This document shows, one piece after another, positions 20,201 to 27,204 of a stretch of DNA of 27,204 nucleotides. The position numbers and the translations under genes are program-made. The notes beneath the pieces are model-generated. The model was given only the letters and a program-made list of their open reading frames with translations. It made no database searches and was not told where the DNA came from. Every line of letters starts with the position of its first letter. Positions within the stretch are counted from its first letter, which is position 1. The stretch comes from Lingula anatina (lineage: Eukaryota; Brachiopoda; Lingulata; Lingulida; Lingulidae), in the NCBI RefSeq assembly GCF_001039355.2, contig NW_019775829.1, forward strand, positions 97,531-124,734, given 5' to 3'.

Positions 20201-22334
20201 TCAACGGGGTCTTTTTCTGAAAAATGGACCCTTTACTCTCTTAGTTGGCCAAACTTGAGAAACAACATAGAAACTAGATTAATTTTTGATTCAGAGAGGA
20301 CCTTGTCAGGCAAAAATGACGTTTTTTTTTTTTTTTTTTTTTTGCACCACCCGCTTCCTGTTGGCTTGTAAACATTGAATGACTGAAGAAAATTTGGACC
20401 AAACGTCGTGATCTTTCCGCTGGAACGGTGGCTCCCCCCCTTCTCTCTCTCCAGCTGGTGTGTATGGGGTGCATGCACCGTTTTCTCTATTTTTGATTAT
20501 GTACAATTCCGTCATTCACATCGTCGGCATTATATTCCCTGCGAGCTAGTTGATAAAAATAAGTTAAGCTGAAAGTCAGTGAAAGATGTGCTGGAAAATT
20601 ATTAATATTACCTTTTGCTGACAGACAGCAGTGGGGCACTGAGGGAACGCTCATTCCAGAGATTTATTACCTGATTCTGAACAAGCTGGGCCGACCTATC
20701 TCGGTCCAAACACACCTTAAGGTAGGTCGTCCTGTTACGATTAGCTCACCAAAGGCAGCAAATCTAATTACGTAGTTGCCCCTCTCAATGCAATTGCCAT
20801 CAAGGTAAATATCGAGTTTTTTATTGGCAAGTTATGATACCAGAACAATGTGTAAGCTATAGCCATCTTCTTCGGAAACGGGATTTTACTCATTCCTCAC
20901 AAAAAGTGCTAATTTCATTCGAAGATAAGCCTGTTGTGTAAGCACCAAGCGGTACTGTCTGTTGAGAAATGGTTAGGAGAGGCATTAATACAATGATATC
21001 TGCTTAGCGAAATGTTTTTTCGTAACCACAGTTCGAGGAAATCGACTTCATTCCATCTAAATGTCCTTTACGTAATAAGAAATGAAGGAAGTTGCGCTCG
21101 TCCGTAATTTTCATAATGACACAACAAGATTTTGTCATCAATACCAGTAAAAAGACAACCCCTTTTTAGTTATAGGGGAGACCGGGGCTAGTTGGACCCC
21201 GGGGTAAGTTGACCCCCCATCAAGTTTCCTTAATAAAGTTACTTTAAGATGCTAAATTATTTTATTTGGACTCCCTGTCGACGCTTTCTTAGCACTATTG
21301 GATACGGTCACTTTACAAAATGATGTGATTAATTATTTTACCCCATAGTTACTTTGTCATAAATAGATGGGACCCAACTAGCCCCCGTCTCCCCTATATA
21401 TGATAGCCGACTGTGACAAGGCGATTCCCATATTTATGAGGCTTTAAAAAAATAATGCAAAGTACTGCTCAATTGGCATCAGTTGATTAAAAAGCGCAAC
21501 GTTCTTCACAACAAATTTAAAGTATGACGTTGAAAAAATGCCATAAACGTCAAGAAAAAATGTGTGCGCCCTGTGTTTCCCTCCAGCATATGCATCTATA
21601 TATACTGTATAGGAAGAGTTTTGCTCAGGTTGACACCGTGCACAACATTTCTTTTACGGCAGTAATGCTATAATGCAACTACGATCATTGTAACGGTGAG
21701 TTGAATCTTTAAAACTTAAATCGTACGCCATAGTCACATGCGGAGAATTATGACTTTTTTTTTTGAGAGAGAGACATGGCTCTTTTTCATTGAGGCTTCA
21801 CTGAGTCGACTGAGACCCGGTGTGAAAGGCCGACCGTGCATACCGAACATTAACATACAATACATGTACATCGCAATGCCTTGATTTAGGTAAGACAATA
21901 CTCAGCGAATGAAGAAAACACATTGCATTTAAACCGCACTCCTTCACAAAATCAAAATTGACATACAAAATCTTGACTTTTTATAAAAAGATCCGTCAAC
22001 CTATGACTAGAACTAAAGGTAAAAAAAAAAACACTTTACTGTGACTTAAAAGCCAATCATAGCTGGCCTACCTGAGTGTCGTATTAAGCATAGTGACGTT
22101 GTCATATGTTGAATATGATGCAGAAACAAATTAAATCCATATAAATACCGCAGGCTAAAATGTTAAATAAAAGTAATTTCAAGCTATACAGTTACCGTAT
22201 CACAACAAAAACTCAGTACAGGTGCTGGTCATGTGATGTTTATAACGTACAAGAACGGCATCAACGTGACTTACGAGCCAAACACGCGACAACCAAGGGA
22301 ACTCAGTGTTACTTTCCGTCTCTGTTTTAACTGA
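17226..22334 (+). CDS. Small secreted protein, five short exons, unknown family
   Basis: Model: 17226-17321, 17450-17494, 20632-20721, 21032-21071, 22222-22334 (or 22192-22334). Phases 0, 0, 0, 1 agree throughout, giving 384 bp (127 residues plus TGA) or 414 bp (137). Exon 1 encodes a clear signal peptide, MNCRIALLLLIFISNLSA. Exon 2 (VQYSNWNATDLSWVE) ends at GTAAGC; read-through would stop at 17591. Exon 3 encodes WGTEGTLIPEIYYLILNKLG and more, with acceptor GCTGACAGACAGCAG and donor AAG|GTAGGT. Exon 4 (FEEIDFIPSKCPL) has the weaker donor C|GTAATA. Exon 5 (GHVMFITYKNGINVTYEPN onward) ends TFRLCFN. The mature part has two Cys and Asn-glycosylation sites NAT and NVT. No family is recognised; a vague likeness of exons 1-3 to glycine-betaine (OpuAC-type) binding domains is only an impression. 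Exons 1 and 3 are strongest; extra exons in the large introns are possible. Confidence 0.5.
17971..18090 (+). other. 39-codon ORF in intron 2, coiled-coil-like
   Basis: MGKCSIELQEEIKHNLQQQ followed by a Gln/Glu/Leu-rich helix and TSATLGYF before TGA. The N-terminal MG resembles a myristoylation start. It sits inside intron 2 of the five-exon gene with no splice or family support, so it may be chance or an old transposon or retrocopy fragment. Confidence 0.15.
19586..19810 (+). other. Unassigned open frame in intron 2
   Basis: A 74-codon frame with more balanced composition than its surroundings; the last 45 codons follow a strong acceptor (CCCCTCTTTTATCAG before 19676). A perfect donor GTGAGT at 19701 would cut a 25-bp exon that does not keep the frame of the five-exon gene. 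No domain is recognised. It could be an alternative exon or a gene fragment. Confidence 0.2.
20179..20197. other. Short perfect hairpin
   Basis: CGCTGGC - CTGTA - GCCAGCG, 7-bp stem and 5-base loop, in intron 2 of the five-exon gene. A stem of this size can occur by chance. Confidence 0.35.
20322..20343 (-). repeat. T22 homopolymer, possible minus-strand A-tail
   Basis: A 22-base T run read on the minus strand is an A-tail at the end of about 130 bp of moderately GC-rich sequence (20344-20475), as left by SINE-like retroposition. No target duplication and no polymerase III boxes were seen. Confidence 0.3.
21171..21398. mobile_element. 220-bp MITE with long GC-rich TIRs
   Basis: The left end GGGGAGACCGGGGCTAGTTG (from 21175) and the right end CAACTAGCCCCCGTCTCCCC (to 21394) are inverted repeats with one mismatch over 20 bp; similarity continues imperfectly inwards. 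The element is bounded by TATA on both sides (21171-21174 and 21395-21398), which could be a TA (Tc1/mariner-like) or a TATA target duplication. The interior is AT-rich and non-coding. It lies in intron 4 of the five-exon gene. Confidence 0.82.
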
Positions 22335-22764
22335 ACACAGTATGCCTGCGCGCACTTTGTTGGTCAAATTCTTCCATCAATCGTGACTTTCAATGCTCTA
22401 TTCTGTGATGGGTAAACGTATCCATTGCAAAGTATTGGAAAATAATTTCTCTATTGTTGGGACACGGTGGGCTGTATATGAACATAGGTAGACTAGTACT
22501 ATTATATTGTACTTTGCATTAATCATTCATTGCGATGTTGACATGTTTGTACGAACAAGGTCGACAGTACAGAGGGTTCAGAAAATGGTTGAAGTTCATA
22601 TCGTTTTATGTATAACGATCGCGACGGCTGATTGTTGGAAATGTGTGCTGGGGATATATGCTGCTCGTAGGAGCAACTGAACTTTTCTGTGCCATAGCTT
22701 AGATATATAAATACAAAATAACCAAAGTTCATTCATTCGTGACGTATCACAGCTGAAATGAATT
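22335..22764 (+). other. 3' UTR of the five-exon gene
   Basis: No other exon is supported. A 69-codon minus-strand open frame at 22523-22732 has no recognisable features. Confidence 0.4.
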
Positions 22765-22774
22765 AATAAATAAA
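22765..22774 (+). terminator. Overlapping poly(A) signals AATAAATAAA
   Basis: Two overlapping AATAAA hexamers about 430 bases after the TGA at 22332-22334. They are a plausible 3' end for the five-exon gene. Confidence 0.45.
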
Positions 22775-23013
22775 CTACCCACATGGGTTGTTTCTTTGAT
22801 ACAGTCTAGCAAATCATGTGAAGGCATTAGAACCACTTGCCTATTATGATTTGGAAAACATATTTTATAGGCTTTACAGCTCGAGTCGCATCGTTTTCCA
22901 AAAGATCGGTAGCCTACCATCACGAGCTGGTGGACTCACTATATTATTATCTTCATGAGTTTTTGTCACCCAGTGTAGCTTGTATCGCGCGAAGAGGTAT
23001 GCAGGAGCAGTAG

Positions 23014-23216
23014 TATATAGAAGTGCTGGCAGTGAGAGATAGCTAGCGACTCATAAGGGCATTTTACATTTCACTGGTTTCGTTGCGACCATTACATATT
23101 TGCGGTTGACACAGTGACAAATCTAGGATTTAAAACAATATTATTTTGCGACAACTTCCGAACCTAACAGGCGAATAGATCAAGCAACAAGCGGGGCCCG
23201 CACAAACAAGAAACAG
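23014..23216 (+). promoter_or_regulatory. Candidate promoter and 5' UTR exon of the EF-hand gene
   Basis: TATATAGA at 23014-23021, a GC- and CpG-richer stretch, then donor AAACAG|GTGAGG (exon end 23216). Initiation near 23045 would give a non-coding exon of about 170 bases, spliced to the acceptor at 25516. Other options are a small exon 23701-23726 between acceptor ATCCTCAG and donor AAAGG|GTGAGT, and a TATATAAG at 24285-24292. Confidence 0.3.
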
Positions 23217-23569
23217 GTGAGGTTGTTATTGAATATTAGGTGTGACAATAACGGCGAACTATGAAATTTTAACTCTGTGTCTACGCTATAAATTATACAT
23301 TTAATGGGTAGATTATTGCCACTGAAATTTCAAGTTTAAATTGGGTCGTGGGATTGTGGGAGCGATAAGCTGCAAAAAAGGTAGATACATCGCGCTGGGT
23401 CCGCCCCCAGCCGATTCGGATGACATTTAACGACCGCTTCGACAGAAGGGCTTTTTGATTTTGTAATAAAATGAAAATAATGCAGTCACCTTCATGATGT
23501 GTGTGGTTAGCTAGGTCACGCTGGTCTATACTAGCTATCTGCCCGTATAACTACTGTGTCTTTCGGTAA

Positions 23570-23596
23570 TACCATATATTTGTCATATATATGGTA
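23570..23596. other. 10-bp perfect inverted repeat
   Basis: TACCATATAT - TTGTCAT - ATATATGGTA, a 10-bp stem with a 7-base loop. The inner part is AT-only and so less significant. Confidence 0.5.
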
Positions 23597-23773
23597 ACAC
23601 GTATCTATGAATATAATATGCCCGGAATATTACCTCACGTTTCGCATTACAGTGACTAATTATAACAATTTCCTTTTTTGTGATTCATACGAATCCTCAG
23701 CAAAGCACTGCATATCGTCTGAAAGGGTGAGTTAGAAATAATATTGATTTATTTTGCATGTAACGGTCGCTTT

Positions 23774-23796
23774 TATCTACTGTGTCAAAGTAGATA
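23774..23796. other. 8-bp perfect inverted repeat
   Basis: TATCTACT - GTGTCAA - AGTAGATA, about 180 bp after the previous hairpin, in the predicted 5' UTR intron of the EF-hand gene. Confidence 0.45.
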
Positions 23797-23894
23797 CGCC
23801 ATCACAATGAAACATTTCTTAATCGTTGCATTATCTGTGAATTATGTGTCGATTTATCAAGATAAGATGGCCGATAGCCTGGCCTAATATTTCC

Positions 23895-23926
23895 CCTGCC
23901 CTGTAGCTCAGGGCTACCTGGGCAGG
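23895..23926. other. Bulged GC-rich hairpin
   Basis: CCTGCCC and GGGCAGG enclose GTAGC and GCTAC (12 pairs with a small asymmetric bulge and a 5-base loop). The TAGCTCAGG in it resembles a tRNA D-arm, but no tRNA fold or B box follows. Confidence 0.5.
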
Positions 23927-24415
23927 TACAGGTAACTTCAAAAAACGTCCGGCGATTCACACCAGAAATAATTAGTAACTATGTCATATGCTGACAAGTC
24001 AGTTGACATAATACCTTCATATGGTAGACAAGGCGTATGACAGCTATCCTTTGGGCAGCCTATTTATTGGAAGAAGAGTAGACATTACAGTTCGTTTCCT
24101 TAAGCAAAGTTACAAGATGCATTTGTGGTATTTTTTGTGTTTAAAATAGTCACATTTTCTAACTACCGTAGATTGCATGCGGAGACCCTTGGACAAGTTA
24201 CATCCTTTTTAGCAAAGAAATAATCGACTTTGCGGTCTTGCTCAAAAGTTGTATTTCTTTTTCAAGTGGATATTGCAAGGACTTTATATAAGCGTTAAGT
24301 GGATTTAGAGGAAGAAAAAGAAATATATCAAAATGCATCAATTTCTGGTGTGTAATGAGACTGAAATGCAGCAGAAGAGATGGCTTGCAAGGCTAGCATA
24401 TTGTGGAAGGAAATT

Positions 24416-24518
24416 ATTCATCTTTCTATTTATTCATTCATCCAGTAATCTATGTATTTGTCCATTCATCCAGTGATACATCTATTTAATTCATTCATTC
24501 ATCCATTTATACATTTGT
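24416..24518. repeat. Degenerate ATTC/ATCC tetranucleotide repeat
   Basis: TCATTCATCC-like units recur irregularly (TATTCATTCATCC, CCATTCATCC, TCATTCATTCATCC), an old tetranucleotide microsatellite. Confidence 0.75.
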
Positions 24519-25531
24519 TTTTCCTCGTCTTAATTGTACTAGCACATCCTTGAAGTGACGGCAACGTGGTCTACATATAATATTTTTCTAACACTCGTGC
24601 GCACGCAGGTAGCGATGTAATCGCCTACAGCTCGCATACAGCAACATTGATGCTATATTGCCAAGTCAAAAATTCTTATACTGGTGATGAAAACGCCCAT
24701 TTATGGCTTGCTTGAATGTTAATTCCCTGCTTAGATTATTTGAGGATGCTAATATCCCAAAAAACACTGCTAATACAGATTCGTCAACAGCCACCAGTCT
24801 ACATGGTACGAATACTCAAAGTGTGGTGATCTTTTGTTCAAGGAATCATAAGAACAAAAGGCAATTGAGTATAAATGAGCATAAAATGCATAAATTAGTT
24901 AGTGACATCTCTACCATGCACACTGCCTGTCTTCGTCCCCCCCACCCCCACCCCCGTCCCAACTCTTCGATAGAGAGTTATATTTATCAGTAAAGATAGG
25001 AAATGTACCCTTGCTCTACATCTAGTACCAGGTCAGCCGGAGTGCCATCATTTATCATTATATGTCCTCTTCCTTGTCATTTCGTGTCATCGGTATTCAC
25101 ATCAGAGAGAGATAGCTCATGGCGTGAATCGCTAATCAGCCCTGTGTGTGCCTCCACACGCGAGTCCCCGTGTATTCTTTGGAGAAAGATAGGCAGCGAA
25201 GGAAATCTCTGTAAAATTTAAATGGCACTATTATTCCACTGACAGGCATAAGGTCATTTGCAGTTTTCATTTAATAATATATACGTCCCGTTGCTGTCTG
25301 CACTACACGAAGGAAATTCAAGGGCATATCAATTAAAGTAATGTATTATTAACATCTATTTACGTTTATACATTTAAGCATTTGTTTATATATTTACTTA
25401 CACCAGGAGAAGAGTCGATCGTCAAAAAAAGTAACGACAACAATGAGACGGCTATTTATTTTGTTTTCAGAATAGTTTTATAACAATACCCTGATATTTC
25501 TATATATTATTTTCAGGCAAAGTGAAAAGAA

Positions 25532-26080
25532 ATGGCGGACACAGCGCAACGTCAGGTAGAATTCAGTGACATTTGGTTAAAAAAGATGAAGACTGTCTTC
25601 CATCGCTTCAGCGTAAATAAAGACGGCAAGTTAAACCGCGATGCCGGGAAGACAGCCTCTGCTCGATACATCTCTTCCAACGGCTTGAAGGGAGACCAGG
25701 CGCGTAGAATACGCGAAAAATGGCAGACCATTCTAATGATGCTGACCACAAGATTTACCGCCATCAGTGAGGAACAATTCATCAATAGTTTAAAGGAACA
25801 AATTAACACCGACGCCTTTCGAGCTGTCCTGAAAGACGTTTGCACAAATAATTTCGACCTTATTAATGTCAACCAAAGAGGTAACATCACCAAGGAAGAA
25901 ATGGCGTCCTGGTGTAAATTCCTCGGTCAAGATGATGTGGATTCTTTTTTTGAAGCTCTGGACACCAAGAAAGATGGCGTAATAACAGCAGACGAATGGC
26001 AGCAGGCCTGGAACGAGTTTTATTTTTCCGAAGACGAGAGCAGTCTTTATAACAAGTTATTTGGACCATTGGCTGAATGA
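25532..26080 (+). CDS. Sarcoplasmic calcium-binding protein-like EF-hand protein
   Basis: This 182-residue CDS is intact in one exon. The start is fixed by an in-frame TGA at 25523 and a strong context (G at -3, G at +4); a splice acceptor (TATTTTCAG, exon from 25517) lies just upstream, so the leader is spliced. The N-terminus SDIWLKKMKTVFHRF and the end KLFGPL match the annelid/mollusc SCP family, cytosolic calcium buffers of invertebrate muscle and neurons, in layout and length. EF1 loop 27-38 is SVNKDGKLNRDA (Ser at 1, Ala at 12); EF2 (about 62-90) is degenerate; EF3 loop 112-123 is NVNQRGNITKEE (Asn at 1, Arg at 5); EF4 loop 144-155 is DTKKDGVITADE (Lys at 3). Glu at position 12 remains in EF3 and EF4. 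Calcium affinity is probably reduced, which is an inference. No signal peptide. Confidence 0.88.
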   Translation: MADTAQRQVEFSDIWLKKMKTVFHRFSVNKDGKLNRDAGKTASARYISSNGLKGDQARRIREKWQTILMMLTTRFTAISEEQFINSLKEQINTDAFRAVLKDVCTNNFDLINVNQRGNITKEEMASWCKFLGQDDVDSFFEALDTKKDGVITADEWQQAWNEFYFSEDESSLYNKLFGPLAE

Positions 26081-26370
26081 CATGGAAACCGCAATGAATA
26101 ATTTGAAATGTGAGCTTATTACACGTACAAACCTTGGGAGAGAATCACTGATGGCGTGCTATATAATGAGACCAACTTGTTCCAAAGAAACGCAAGCCAA
26201 TTTAAATCTGTACGGATGCGTAACTTTATAAAGGTGCTAGAAACACAATCCCCCAAATGGCTAAGGACTGGTAAGCGCACGTCTTTTTTGGCGAGGATGT
26301 TCCACAAGAATGATTATAATGCCCTCAATGGAAGACAGGCGTAGCTATATCACAGAACAAAAAAGTATTC

Positions 26371-26376
26371 AATAAA
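26371..26376 (+). terminator. Poly(A) signal AATAAA (proximal), EF-hand gene
   Basis: AATAAA about 290 bases after the stop codon. A second hexamer at 26450-26455 could give a longer 3' UTR. Confidence 0.6.
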
Positions 26377-26449
26377 AATGTTTCTCTGAACCATATATTT
26401 CGATATAGGCCTATTACAATATGTCACTCTATGTATCACAATAAGTGAC

Positions 26450-26455
26450 AATAAA
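26450..26455 (+). terminator. Poly(A) signal AATAAA (distal), EF-hand gene
   Basis: Second AATAAA, 79 bp after the first, a possible alternative 3' end. Confidence 0.45.
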
Positions 26456-27104
26456 ATTTATATAAATTGACTAATTACAACTGTTTAATTTTCCAATTCA
26501 GTGGAACATGTGTATATCTGAATACGTGTTGTATTGAAGGCGATTTCAGAGTCGAAACTTTTGCCCTTACCCATTTTAGGTGTAGAAATGTTTAACAGCT
26601 TCAGTTTGAGCTAAAAAGATCAAAACCAATATAAACGTTAACATCATTCTAAACCATGGCCTGAAACAGCATACATAGCAAGGAAATATAAGGTTTGAAA
26701 TTATGTTTCCTAGAAAAATAGGGCCTACGTTTGAACTTTTGAAAGGCTTTGTTGTCCATGCGCTAATTAGATGTTTAGCCAATTATATTGAAAGACAGTG
26801 TTTCTATAAATATTTGTTTATTCAAAGCACAACTTAAATTATTAATATTCAAATGCACAATTTATTTGACAAGAATCATCACATATATATACATAAATGA
26901 AAAGATCACCAACATCACAAGATTCAAATGAATTGTGTTAGTTGAGACAAAGGTGGGTTTCAAAAATCGCATTCTGTCACATCACGCTCTGAATGCCCGT
27001 GTCTGTAAATGCGAACTCTTGAGGGTAGTGACAGATTAAGCCTTCTGCATTTTATGTTTCGCTTGATTGCCCAGGCAATTACCACATAAAAAGGTATTCA
27101 CTTT
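26456..27104. other. Gene-free flank
   Basis: AT-rich sequence with no supported exon on either strand. A 68-codon minus-strand frame (26576-26782) lacks recognisable features. Confidence 0.4.
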
Positions 27105-27204
27105 TTTTTTTTTTTGGGGGGGGGGGGGGGGGGTTTTTTCTGCACTGAAAAGTTTTGTTTTGTATGGGGGGGGGTTTTACAGCCCCCCCGAATTTTTTTT
27201 TTTT
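27105..27204. repeat. T/G homopolymer runs at window end
   Basis: Runs of T and G alternate (about 14 T, then 18 G, later 10 G, 7 C, 12 T) around short normal sequence. Like the G run at base 1, this suggests unreliable sequence at a contig or gap edge. Confidence 0.6.

Larger units (their letters stand above)
23217..25516 (+). other. Predicted 5' UTR intron of the EF-hand gene
   Basis: No coding exon is supported. Contents include three hairpins (listed separately), a degenerate ATTC/ATCC tract and a C-rich run near 24934-24960. An open frame at 24703-24993 has low complexity and no domain. Confidence 0.35.

Noticed and set aside
20233-20515. Three overlapping minus-strand frames with poly-Lys
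   Set aside because: They depend on the T22 run and surrounding low-complexity sequence; no domain or splice support.
21591-21695. Possible exon after a very good acceptor (CCCTGTGTTTCCCTCCAG), with a perfect GTGAGT donor at 21696
   Set aside because: All three frames contain stops before the donor, and phase 1, as the five-exon gene would need, stops within nine codons. It may be a non-coding exon at most.
23890-23975. tRNA-like motif (GTAGCTCAGG)
   Set aside because: The expected B box and cloverleaf arms do not follow; the motif is part of a simple hairpin.
24703-25221. Two open frames of 96 and 72 codons
   Set aside because: Low-complexity Thr/Ser/Pro content around a C-rich tract, no family; inside the predicted EF-hand intron.
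26156-26344. 62-codon ORF after the EF-hand stop codon
   Set aside because: It lies in the 3' UTR before the poly(A) signals and shows no domain.
1-27204. CRISPR arrays, bacterial operons or integrated viral genes
   Set aside because: No spaced identical direct repeats, no prokaryotic gene organisation and no polymerase, capsid or integrase motifs were seen; exon-intron structure is throughout eukaryotic.

Overview
The window is metazoan nuclear DNA: AT-rich, intron-containing, with canonical GT-AG exon joins, microsatellites and MITE-like repeats. The gene content fits a marine invertebrate, most probably a lophotrochozoan: a tolloid-class astacin protease, an intronless-CDS beta-1,3-galactosyltransferase, and an EF-hand protein of the annelid/mollusc sarcoplasmic calcium-binding type. 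The species cannot be fixed from sequence alone.

Layout. (1) 1-1196: intron of the first gene, holding a 56-bp tandem repeat. (2) 1197-8994, plus strand: 17 exons of a tolloid/BMP1-like procollagenase-type metalloprotease (5' end outside the window). The exons join in one uninterrupted frame of about 795 residues: propeptide, furin site, astacin domain, CUB1, a Gly/Ser/acidic linker exon, a divergent CUB2, a calcium-binding EGF, CUB3, CUB4. (3) 8995-9330: a decayed duplicate of the last tolloid exon, then a 136-bp MITE with 9-bp target duplications. (4) 9810-10721, minus strand: a tentative two-exon reading frame ending towards tolloid. (5) 11323-11518: inverted-repeat element. (6) 12620-16194, plus strand: beta-1,3-galactosyltransferase-like gene with a TATA box, a candidate non-coding first exon, a microsatellite-filled intron, a 412-codon single-exon CDS and a poly(A) signal. 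(7) 17226-22774, plus strand: a gene of five very short exons, invisible to ORF finding, predicted to encode a small secreted protein of about 127-137 residues of unknown family. A second MITE lies in its fourth intron. (8) About 23014-26455, plus strand: EF-hand gene with a candidate 5' UTR exon and an intact 182-codon CDS. (9) Homopolymer runs at both window ends look like assembly or sequencing artefacts.

The genes do not form an obvious pathway; they look like independent neighbours. The tolloid and galactosyltransferase products would act in the secretory route or outside the cell, the small secreted protein outside the cell, and the EF-hand protein in the cytosol. The most notable points are the five-exon cryptic gene, the unusual tolloid architecture with a fossil terminal exon, the EF-hand protein whose calcium ligands are eroded in all loops, and an abrupt change of CpG density near 9.5-10.1 kb that suggests a methylated tolloid gene body next to unmethylated DNA.
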